Origin: Colwellia psychrerythraea
GTDB taxonomy: Bacteria; Pseudomonadota; Gammaproteobacteria; Enterobacterales; Alteromonadaceae
Length of the DNA stretch: 39,541 nucleotides
Direction: 5' to 3'
NCBI GenBank assembly: GCA_002163005.1
Contig: MAAF01000089.1
Coordinates: 1-39,541, forward strand
Shown here: one piece after another, positions 33,454 through 39,541 of the stretch
Numbering within the stretch: the stretch's first letter is position 1
Layout: each line of letters begins with the position of its first letter
Program-made: the position numbers and the translations under genes
The notes under the pieces: generated by a model
Databases searched by the model: none
What the model saw: the letters and a program-made list of their open reading frames with translations, nothing else
What the model was told of the DNA's origin: nothing

Positions 33454-34575
33454 ATGTCAGGTAATACCTTCGGAAAATTATTCACAGTCACCTCATTTGG
33501 TGAAAGTCATGGATTAGGTTTAGGCGCAATTATCGATGGTTGCCCACCAGGGCTTGAGTTATCTGAAGCTGACTTACAAATTGATTTAGACAGACGCCGT
33601 CCAGGCACTTCTCGATATACCACAGCACGTAGGGAAGCGGATGAAGTAAAAATTCTTTCAGGTGTATTCGAAGGTAAAACCACAGGCACGCCTATTGGCT
33701 TAATGATTGAAAATACCGACCAACGTTCTAAAGACTATGGCGATATTGCACAAAGCTTCCGTCCGGGTCATGCCGATTATACTTACTGGCAAAAATACGG
33801 ATTACGTGATTACCGCGGTGGTGGGCGTTCTTCTGCTCGTGAAACGGCGATGCGTGTTGCTGCAGGCGCAGTAGCAAAAAAATATTTAGCTGAAAAGTTT
33901 GGTATGACCATCCAAGCCTGTGTAACCCAAATTGGTGATATTGTTGCCAGTGGTCCAAAGGGTACACCGTTTGATGTTAATACTGTTGATTGGTCAAGCG
34001 TAGAAGAAAACCCTTTCTTCTTCCCTGATGAGACTAAAATTGAACAACTTGGTGAGTACCTTCGCGGAATCATTAAAGAGAAAGACTCTATTGGCGCTAA
34101 AGTGACCGTTGTAGCCACTAATGTACCTGTAGGCTTAGGTGAGCCTATATTTGATCGTTTAGATGCTGATATTGCTCATGGTTTGATGAGTATCAATGCA
34201 GTAAAAGGTGTTGAAGTCGGTGATGGTTTTGCCGTGGTAAATCAAAAAGGCTCAGAGCACAGAGATGAGCTTACCCCTGAAGGTTTTTCAACAAACCATT
34301 CGGGTGGCGTTTTAGGTGGTATTTCATCAGGTCAGCAAATTATTGCGCATTTAGCCCTTAAACCTACTTCAAGTATTGGCGTAAGTGGTAAAACCGTCGA
34401 TTTAACCGGTGAAGCAACTGATATTATCACTAAAGGTCGTCATGACCCTTGCGTTGGCATTCGTGCAGTACCTATTGCAGAAGCAATGTTAGCGTTGACC
34501 TTAATGGATCATTTCCTACGTCATCGTGGACAAAATGCAGATGTTCAATGTAATACACCAGACATTGAAGCATAA
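33454..34575 (+). CDS. aroC: Chorismate synthase
   Basis: AroC makes chorismate from EPSP, the last step of the shikimate pathway; it needs reduced FMN. The 373-residue protein has [20 protein letters not shown] at the N-terminus, [38 protein letters not shown] and [20 protein letters not shown], all family signatures. The extended C-terminus ([14 protein letters not shown]) is usual. A perfect 12-bp inverted repeat follows at 34598-34629. Confidence 0.98.
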   Translation: MSGNTFGKLFTVTSFGESHGLGLGAIIDGCPPGLELSEADLQIDLDRRRPGTSRYTTARREADEVKILSGVFEGKTTGTPIGLMIENTDQRSKDYGDIAQSFRPGHADYTYWQKYGLRDYRGGGRSSARETAMRVAAGAVAKKYLAEKFGMTIQACVTQIGDIVASGPKGTPFDVNTVDWSSVEENPFFFPDETKIEQLGEYLRGIIKEKDSIGAKVTVVATNVPVGLGEPIFDRLDADIAHGLMSINAVKGVEVGDGFAVVNQKGSEHRDELTPEGFSTNHSGGVLGGISSGQQIIAHLALKPTSSIGVSGKTVDLTGEATDIITKGRHDPCVGIRAVPIAEAMLALTLMDHFLRHRGQNADVQCNTPDIEA

Positions 34576-34597
34576 ACAATAACAGTCTTTGTTTATC

Positions 34598-34629
34598 TTA
34601 GTGAGTAAGTACATTAGCTTACTCACTAA
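34598..34629. terminator. 12-bp perfect hairpin after aroC
   Basis: TTAGTGAGTAAG (34598-34609) and CTTACTCACTAA (34618-34629) are exact complements with an 8-base loop. No T-run follows (CCCCCTGAATT), so it is either a weak terminator or an mRNA-stability hairpin between aroC and the transporter. Confidence 0.5.
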
Positions 34630-34677
34630 CCCCCTGAATTATTAGTTCCTTTTCTTTTCATCGTAAGGCTCATACGT

Positions 34678-35853
34678 TTGATTCCTGTCAACATGATGTT
34701 TGCTCGGTTATCTTCGAGTTACTTCTTTTATTTTGCCCTACTGGGATTAATCTCACCCTACTTATCTATTTTCCTTGATGGACAGGGTTTTACCTCTCGT
34801 CAAGTAGGTGAAATTCTTGCCATTATGACGGCAACAAAAATTGTTGCGCCAAGCTTATGGGCAACGCTTGCAGATAAAACAGCAAAACCTTTGTTTATTA
34901 TTCGACTTGGTGCTTTGTTAGCATTGCTTAGTTTTAGCTTACTTTATTGGTTTACCCTGTATTGGCCTATTACCTTTTGTTTAGCACTTTTTACCTTATT
35001 TTGGACCGCCATTTTACCGCAATTAGAAGTGCACACGTTAAACTCCCTTAAGCAAAGCAGTAAAATCTATGCCCGTGTTCGTTTATGGGGAAGTTTGGGG
35101 TTTATTGTTTTAGCTGTTTTGGCAGGCGAGGCGATGAGCAACCTAGGCTATCAAGTATTTACCAGCTTAGGGGTTATTATGTTAGCCTGCCTATTGGTCA
35201 GCACATTACTATTAACCTCTAAAAAATCGGTAAGGTTAGGTAAAAGAAAGGTAAAAGACCCTGAGCCTATTTTTAATAAACTCATTGAAGGACGTTTTGT
35301 TCGTTTCTTTATCGCGGGTTTATTACTTCAAATTAGCTTCGCCCCCTATTACGGTTTTTTTGCATTGTTTTTACGTGACTTTCACTACTCAGGTTTGGCC
35401 GTTGGCTTATTTATTTCATTGGGCGTTGTTGCCGAAATTGTTGCATTTATTTATATGGGGTCATTATTTAAACGCTTCTCTTTGAATTCACTATTAGTGT
35501 TTAGTATAGCCATTACTGCTTTGCGTTGGTTTTTGATGCCTATAGTTGCTGACTCGATATTTTGGCTAGCAATAAATCAATTAGGTCACGCAGCCAGTTT
35601 TGCCATCTATCATAGCGCTAGCATGAAGTTTATTTCTTCGCATTTTACTAAAACCCAGCAAAGTCGAGGGCAAGGTATCTATTTAGGTGGCGTGTATGGA
35701 GTCGGTGGTGCTATTGGTGCTTATTTTACCGGAGTGCTATGGCTAGACGGGCAGGGCGCGAGTAATGCTTTTATCATGGCTGGTGCTAGTGCTTCACTTG
35801 GCGCAATAATTATGTTTTTTAGTACAAAACAATTGAGTCATTCGGTTAGCTAA
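34678..35853 (+). CDS. MFS transporter, HcaT/nucleoside-permease-like
   Basis: Inner-membrane permease of 391 residues with about 12 helices. The N-terminal LSSSYFFYFALLGLISPYLS and GFTSRQVGEILAIM, then WATLADKTAKPL, resemble the MFS_1-like group that includes 3-phenylpropionate transporter HcaT. The substrate cannot be told from sequence. The start is uncertain: TTG 34678 has AAGG 9 bases before it, ATG 34693 or 34696 are more conventional but 24 or more bases from it. It follows aroC in the same direction and may share its transcript. Confidence 0.82.
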   Translation: MIPVNMMFARLSSSYFFYFALLGLISPYLSIFLDGQGFTSRQVGEILAIMTATKIVAPSLWATLADKTAKPLFIIRLGALLALLSFSLLYWFTLYWPITFCLALFTLFWTAILPQLEVHTLNSLKQSSKIYARVRLWGSLGFIVLAVLAGEAMSNLGYQVFTSLGVIMLACLLVSTLLLTSKKSVRLGKRKVKDPEPIFNKLIEGRFVRFFIAGLLLQISFAPYYGFFALFLRDFHYSGLAVGLFISLGVVAEIVAFIYMGSLFKRFSLNSLLVFSIAITALRWFLMPIVADSIFWLAINQLGHAASFAIYHSASMKFISSHFTKTQQSRGQGIYLGGVYGVGGAIGAYFTGVLWLDGQGASNAFIMAGASASLGAIIMFFSTKQLSHSVS

Positions 35854-35896
35854 GCCATTTTTCTGTATAGTGATGCAGAGTGCTGTATAGTATTTA

Positions 35897-35916
35897 ATAC
35901 CAATTTGATTAAATTT
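35897..35916 (+). repeat. Single type-A end
   Basis: ATACCAATTTGATTAAATTT equals the left 20 bases of copies 3, 5 and the one at 39428, then diverges. It lies just upstream of the rhodanese gene and may be part of its promoter. Other single ends occur at about 10098, 27258 and 36885. Confidence 0.6.
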
Positions 35917-35938
35917 AAATAAGAATGAAGGTCATCAC

Positions 35939-36340
35939 ATGAAATATATATTAGCTAAAAAAATTGCCTCTGCAATCGTTCTTACTTTGGCATTAACTAC
36001 TACATGGCAGGTTTCTGCAAAAGATATTAGTCAAACCCAATTGCAACAGATTATGAAAAATGACAAACAGGTTGTCTTACTTGATGTCAGAACGGTGGAA
36101 GAGTTTGAAGAAGCCCATATACCTAACGCAATTAATATTCCGCATAAAGAGCTTGAGGCTCGATTAGCCGAACTTTCTGGCGCTAAAAACACTCAAGTAG
36201 TTATTTATTGTCGTTCAGGTAGAAGAGCCGAAGTTGCTAGGCAAGTACTGGTAAAAAGTGGTTTTAATCAGTTAGACCATCTATCAGGTGATTTTAATGA
36301 GTGGAGCAGTAATAACTTACCGATAAAGATAGGTAAATAA
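35939..36340 (+). CDS. Periplasmic rhodanese-domain protein
   Basis: The 133-residue protein has a cleavable signal peptide (MKYILAKKIASAIVLTLALT, cleavage near VSA-KD at 27-28) and one rhodanese domain, with LLDVRTVEEFEEAHIPNAIN and active-site loop YCRSGRRAE (Cys91). Single-domain rhodaneses transfer sulfur or bind thiolates; a CRSGRR loop is common in PspE-like periplasmic enzymes. The physiological partner is unknown. GAAGG precedes the ATG. A bidirectional terminator follows. Confidence 0.9.
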   Translation: MKYILAKKIASAIVLTLALTTTWQVSAKDISQTQLQQIMKNDKQVVLLDVRTVEEFEEAHIPNAINIPHKELEARLAELSGAKNTQVVIYCRSGRRAEVARQVLVKSGFNQLDHLSGDFNEWSSNNLPIKIGK

Positions 36341-36416
36341 ACACAAACTAAGTGTTAAGTTATTGAAATTTAATTTATTAATCATTGGCTTGTAAATTAT
36401 AGAAATGAACTAAAAG

Positions 36417-36462
36417 ACCACTGTCTTTATTAACTTATGCTAATAAAGACAGTGGTTTTTTA
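36417..36462. terminator. Bidirectional terminator
   Basis: ACCACTGTCTTTATTA (36417-36432) and TAATAAAGACAGTGGT (36441-36456) are perfect 16-bp complements with an 8-base loop, then TTTTT on the plus strand and CTTTTAG on the minus. It separates the convergent rhodanese and VOC genes. Confidence 0.93.
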
Positions 36463-36496
36463 GTTTAAATGAGAATGCTAAACTTATGCGCTAATG

Positions 36497-36865
36497 TTAA
36501 GCAATATATGCTTTTACGGGTGACCAAACAGCGAGTTCGTTGCCACTAGGCTCGATAAAATGAAAGCGCCGTCCGCCAGGAAAAGAAAAAATAGCTTGGC
36601 TAATAGTACCACCCGCATTTTTCACGCGTCGTTCAGTAGCCTCTAAATTATCACTGAGTAAAACCAACAAACAAGCTCCATTGGCCGTACTTGACATGAG
36701 TTCAGACAAAAAGAAACCGCCTTCGATACCTGAATTACTAAAGGCAGTATACTCTTCACCATAATCAATAAATGTCCAAGAAAAAACACGTTCAAAAAAA
36801 ACTTTAGTTGCGGCAATGTTTTTTGCGGGTAACTCTACATAATTAATCACTTCGCGAGGTGTCAT
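36497..36865 (-). CDS. VOC-family (glyoxalase/bleomycin-resistance fold) protein
   Basis: The protein has 122 residues from ATG 36865, with AGGAG about 9 bases upstream; an earlier TTG at 36886 adds 7 residues without support. One VOC domain shows VINYVELPAKNIAATKVFFE, FIDYGEEYTAF, SNSGIEGGFFL and IEPSGNELAVWSP. Family members are small metalloenzymes or carriers with diverse substrates; none can be assigned. It reads away from mntP. A single repeat end AATTGGTAT lies immediately upstream at 36885-36893. Confidence 0.85.
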   Translation of the reverse strand: MTPREVINYVELPAKNIAATKVFFERVFSWTFIDYGEEYTAFSNSGIEGGFFLSELMSSTANGACLLVLLSDNLEATERRVKNAGGTISQAIFSFPGGRRFHFIEPSGNELAVWSPVKAYIA

Positions 36866-36969
36866 AAATATGCTCTCCTGTTTCAATTGGTATTACTATA
36901 GCTCAGTGTTTTATTTTTTGTTTAGGGTAGCGATAGAGTCAATGCTGTTTTGCTAAATTTTTTCGTTTA

Positions 36970-37004
36970 ATACCATACGGATTAATAAATTAGTCTTTTG
37001 GTAT
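36970..37004. repeat. Minimal type-A-like inverted element touching mntP stop
   Basis: ATACCATACGGATTAA and GTCTTTTGGTAT bound a 35-bp unit with type-A termini and no core. Its last base is the first base read into the mntP stop codon TAA (37004-37006 on the minus strand). Confidence 0.5.
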
Positions 37005-37549
37005 TATGACGTTATAAGAATTTTTATAGCCATTATTATCAAAGTGACACCACCAATAAATTCAGCCTTACTCTCCAACCATGTCCCGCCTTTAGTGCCA
37101 ACTAAAACACCCAACCAGCTAAAAGCAAAGGTAACCACACCAATAATAAAACAAGCGATGAAAGGGTTTACTGGTATAAGCGTTAAACTAAACCCTGCGG
37201 CCATCGCATCAATACTGGTGGCAATGGCTAGGATCAATAAAATACGATAGGTAATTTTACTTATATTTTCTTCTATTCCCTCAGATAACGAATCAAAAAT
37301 CATTTTTGCGCCAATGAAGAAGAGCAATAAAAAGGCAATCCACGGTGTATAAGACTCAACCCAACCGACTATCCCTTTACCACCAAGGTAACCAATTATC
37401 GGCATGACTCCTTGAAAGAACCCAAAAGATAAGGCAACAATTAGTCCTAATGGCGCAATTTTACTGTGCTGCTTGGTTGCCCCTAAACCGATAGAAACGG
37501 CAAAGGCATCCATACTTAATGCAATAGCGAGGATAATGACTTCTGTCAT
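37004..37549 (-). CDS. mntP: Manganese efflux pump MntP
   Basis: A 181-residue inner-membrane protein with six helices. The paired motifs [14 protein letters not shown] (residues about 10-23) and [14 protein letters not shown] (about 111-124) place a conserved Asp in each repeat, the MntP signature; GAKMIFDSL and [13 protein letters not shown] fit too. It exports Mn(II). No yybP-ykoY manganese riboswitch is visible upstream, so regulation, if any, must be at another level. Confidence 0.94.
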   Translation of the reverse strand: MTEVIILAIALSMDAFAVSIGLGATKQHSKIAPLGLIVALSFGFFQGVMPIIGYLGGKGIVGWVESYTPWIAFLLLFFIGAKMIFDSLSEGIEENISKITYRILLILAIATSIDAMAAGFSLTLIPVNPFIACFIIGVVTFAFSWLGVLVGTKGGTWLESKAEFIGGVTLIIMAIKILITS

Positions 37550-37631
37550 GTGAAAAGTGTCCTAAATTTAAAAGATAAACCAGTAATTAACTTATTGATG
37601 GATTTTTGATTGTTAACTAAATATTTATTAA

Positions 37632-37661
37632 AAAATAACCATTATCTAAAATGGCTATTTT
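37632..37661 (-). terminator. Terminator of the small gene upstream of mntP
   Basis: AAAATAACCAT (37632-37642) and ATGGCTATTTT (37651-37661) pair with one G-T, flanked by A-runs and T-runs on both sides. On the minus strand it ends the 37795-38001 gene before mntP. Confidence 0.65.
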
Positions 37662-37794
37662 TAGAAATTTCTTATGACTCAAGCCACTTTTCCAAGCGCT
37701 CGATGTTGAATTTTTAAGATTGTGTCCGGCTTAGTTTTTATCACCAGAAAAGTTAATATGTGCTCTAAGTTAACTTTTGGACTGAAGTATTATC

Positions 37795-38001
37795 TTATTT
37801 ATACCAAATGCTTACAACAATTGTCGATGGCTGAAAGGAGCCACCACTTTGAGATTGGGTGATATTCTCAATCTTAATATTTGGTTGTGTTGCTAACCAA
37901 AGATTAATTTCACCCTCTAAACCATGATCTGTTGCGGTATCAGATTTCGGTAGAAAACCTATTTTTGGTCGTAAAATTTTAGTAAATATTTTAACTTCCA
38001 T
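37795..38001 (-). CDS. Small conserved protein of unknown function
   Basis: A 68-residue protein starting MEVKIFTKILRPKIGFLPKS; ATG 38001 has GGGA a few bases upstream. The C-terminal WLATQPNIKIENITQSQSGG and STIVVSIWYK resemble short gammaproteobacterial proteins with a NPNIKI..I.QSxSGG pattern that I recall but cannot name. There is no signal or membrane segment. A good terminator follows at 37632. No function can be assigned. Confidence 0.65.
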   Translation of the reverse strand: MEVKIFTKILRPKIGFLPKSDTATDHGLEGEINLWLATQPNIKIENITQSQSGGSFQPSTIVVSIWYK

Positions 38002-38179
38002 GATATTCCCGTATTTCTAATAAAGTTGAGTACGATAACAAGTTAATAAGCGACTCAACAATCAAGTCAATAAGTCATAATTATTATTACTAGCCAATCA
38101 TTGTCCATATATAATCAATCCTCCTCTAAAAAGGTTATGACAAAAAATAAGATATGTCATTAAAAAGTTATCAGTAGTA

Positions 38180-38238
38180 ATACCAAGTTGATTAAGTTCT
38201 TTCCCACTCAGCGATCATTTTCTTATACGGATTGGTAT
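38180..38238. repeat. Minimal type-A / third-type repeat inside a coding end
   Basis: ATACCAAGTTGATTAAGTTC at the left is a type-A right end; CTTATACGGATTGGTAT at the right is the third-type end. The 59-bp unit has no core hairpin. It overlaps the last 15 codons and stop of the minus-strand gene 38192-38458. Confidence 0.8.
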
Positions 38239-38458
38239 TACCTTCTTTTAAGTCATTATCATAATAGGCTGAATAAACTAACTGTTCTAAAGATGATAGG
38301 TTTATCAACATCTCAAAACTAGCGGTTCTAATATTATTATTATTTTCAGAAACCTCCATTCGCCAAACATTGTATGAAAAGCCCATTAACGTAAATAATA
38401 GGCTAAAGATTACAGTCCTCTGGTATAAATTAATTCTGTTATCAATTTGATTATCCAT
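38192..38458 (-). pseudogene. Small membrane protein gene, 3' end replaced by a repeat
   Basis: An 88-residue reading frame. Residues 1-73 look native: polar start, membrane helix at about 13-33 (TVIFSLLFTLMGFSYNVWRM), then EVSENNNNIRTASFEMLINL and LEQLVYSAYYDNDLKEG. Residues 74-88 (NTNPYKKMIAEWERT) and the TAA come entirely from the repeat at 38180-38238. Remembered relatives in Shewanella/Vibrio continue past the YD.D segment with a conserved IVDLS-like region absent here, so the gene is probably truncated, though the remaining protein may still be made. Function unknown. Confidence 0.65.
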
Positions 38459-38521
38459 AGTTCACTTCACCGTTTATGCCCTAATAATAGGCAATATAAT
38501 CGTTGGCTAAAATAAGCGACA

Positions 38522-38550
38522 AAGGACAAAATCCAACTGTTTTTGTCCTT
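38522..38550. terminator. Hairpin between PhzF-like gene and the damaged gene
   Basis: AAGGACAAAA (38522-38531) and TTTTGTCCTT (38541-38550) are exact complements with a 9-base loop. It lies downstream of the phzF-like stop (minus strand). The T-run is better on the plus strand, so its efficiency for phzF is uncertain. Confidence 0.55.
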
Positions 38551-38590
38551 CTTTTTGAGTTGTATGGTTTGCCTAATAAAGGTACCAAGT

Positions 38591-39373
38591 TTATATGTTT
38601 ATTTCACCAGACATATAATCGACCGCAGTTCCCGTTAAAATAACGCGATCACCCTTGTATTCACAATGAACTATTCCACTTCGATTGGAAATTTGGCGAC
38701 CTGTTAACACCGACTTATTCAATTTTGAACGCCAATAGGGTGTTAATTCACAATGCGCGGAGCCAGTGATAGGGTCTTCATTTACACCTAATTTAGGGAA
38801 AAAACATCGACTGACAAAATCAACATCAGTTCCTGCGGCGGTAACAATGACACCTCGAAGATCAAGATCTAACCATTTAGAAAAATCAGGATTTAGGCTC
38901 TTAACTTCATTCTCACTATCTAAAACAATTATATAGTCAAAAGAGGCCATAATTTGTTTAGGTAAAACGTTGCCTAAACCTGCCAATAAGTTAGCGGGGG
39001 CGTCGACAATCAGTGGATGAGAAGCGGGGAAGTCCATGCTAAAACCTACATCATTTTTTGTGACAACCAATTCACCGCTTTTAGTTTGAAATGTTACTAT
39101 GGGTGATTTAAAAGCTAAGTGTTCATATAGTACGTGAGCTGCGGCTAAAGTGGCATGGCCACACAGATCGACTTCTCCTTTTGGTGTGAACCAACGAAGT
39201 TGGATCTCTTGTGCAGATGAAACAAAAAAAGCCGTTTCTGATAGATTATTCTCTTCTGCTATTTTTTGAAGAATGTCATCATTTAACCATTCATCTAATG
39301 GGCATACTGCAGCAGGGTTTCCTTCAAACACGTGTGATGCAAAGGCATCAACTTGATATATTTTTATTTTCAT
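38591..39373 (-). CDS. PhzF-family isomerase/epimerase-like protein
   Basis: A 260-residue protein with the PhzF fold of two diaminopimelate-epimerase-like halves. It has VDAFASHVFEGNPAAVCPL at the N-terminus, the catalytic Glu46 in ENNLSETAFFV, RWFTPKGEVDLCGHATLAAA and C-terminal EDPITGSAHCELTPYW. Family members act in phenazine synthesis or, more often, in unknown metabolism; with no phenazine genes nearby a specific substrate cannot be given. It is the last full gene. A truncated type-A repeat starts about 55 bp upstream of its ATG. Confidence 0.9.
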   Translation of the reverse strand: MKIKIYQVDAFASHVFEGNPAAVCPLDEWLNDDILQKIAEENNLSETAFFVSSAQEIQLRWFTPKGEVDLCGHATLAAAHVLYEHLAFKSPIVTFQTKSGELVVTKNDVGFSMDFPASHPLIVDAPANLLAGLGNVLPKQIMASFDYIIVLDSENEVKSLNPDFSKWLDLDLRGVIVTAAGTDVDFVSRCFFPKLGVNEDPITGSAHCELTPYWRSKLNKSVLTGRQISNRSGIVHCEYKGDRVILTGTAVDYMSGEINI

Positions 39374-39427
39374 GAAATTCCAATGAATGATTTTATAAAA
39401 AAGCTAAAATTTATTTAGTGCCTAGTA

Positions 39428-39541
39428 ATACCAATTTGATTAAATTTCTTCCCTACTCAGAGCTACATTAGTGAGCTTAGAACAAACAAAATTTGTTAAA
39501 CATAGTTATTCTATATTTCATTAATTTTTTGATGTTATCAG
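39428..39541 (+). repeat. Left part of a type-A repeat (copy 8, cut by window edge)
   Basis: ATACCAATTTGATTAAATTT then CTACTCAGAGCTACATTAG match the left arm of copies 3 and 5, up to TTGATGTTATCAG at the window end. Its core would lie just outside. Confidence 0.85.

Noticed and set aside
37550..37720. Manganese riboswitch (yybP-ykoY) upstream of mntP
   Set aside because: No characteristic conserved loops were found; the only structure is the terminator at 37632-37661 of the upstream gene.
8990..39541. Repeats as a CRISPR array or as a complete insertion sequence
   Set aside because: Copies are dispersed, not tandem with unique spacers, and none contains a transposase or other ORF.

Overview
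The window reads as chromosomal DNA of a marine gammaproteobacterium of the Alteromonadales, most like Colwellia. The support is AT-rich sequence, a gene complement typical of Colwellia/Shewanella relatives (RlmA, SmrB, SixA, PrmB, YfbV, FadI/FadJ, a MoxR-Bat operon, an ECF sigma factor with a DUF3379 partner) and protein motifs recognised from memory. No database search was possible, so all family names rest on motifs and remembered homologues.

Layout. 1-4.0 kb: end of a repeat element, a possible attenuator-like region, then ackA-pta (minus strand, acetate/acetyl-phosphate). 4.2-6.5 kb: yfbV, then xthA-rlmA (minus). 6.8-9.0 kb: an RstA/RstB-type two-component pair. 9.4-13.6 kb: a VC2046-like protein, a YchJ-like SEC-C protein and a large lipoprotein S9 peptidase. 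13.6-14.9 kb: an ECF sigma factor and its likely membrane anti-sigma partner. 15.0-22.7 kb: a compact minus-strand operon moxR - DUF58 - DUF4381 - batA - batB/C fusion - batD, most genes overlapping. 23.2-26.9 kb: fadI-fadJ (anaerobic-type beta-oxidation complex) behind a perfect palindrome with a FadR-type core. 27.3-30.1 kb: an M16 peptidase. 30.7-36.3 kb: sixA, smrB (minus), prmB-aroC, an MFS permease and a periplasmic rhodanese. 36.5-39.4 kb: minus-strand VOC protein, mntP, a small conserved protein, a repeat-damaged small membrane protein and a PhzF-family protein.

The most unusual content is between the genes. At least 14 full or partial copies of a modular, non-coding, inverted-repeat family punctuate the window. 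Full copies are about 170-325 bp. Their ends are ATACCAA/TTGGTAT (type A), TATACCC/GGGTATA (type B) or a related third form; all share one core hairpin. Stem positions change in pairs between copies, two copies carry the same nested 49-bp double-hairpin insert at the same core position, and minimal end-to-end derivatives (19-59 bp) also occur. One copy sits inside the loop of the fadJ/M16 terminator; another supplies the last 15 codons and stop of a membrane-protein gene. Four of the eight long copies lie between divergent genes. This family is the best candidate for an undescribed system here.

I see no tRNA, rRNA, CRISPR array, insertion sequence with transposase, prophage or defence gene.
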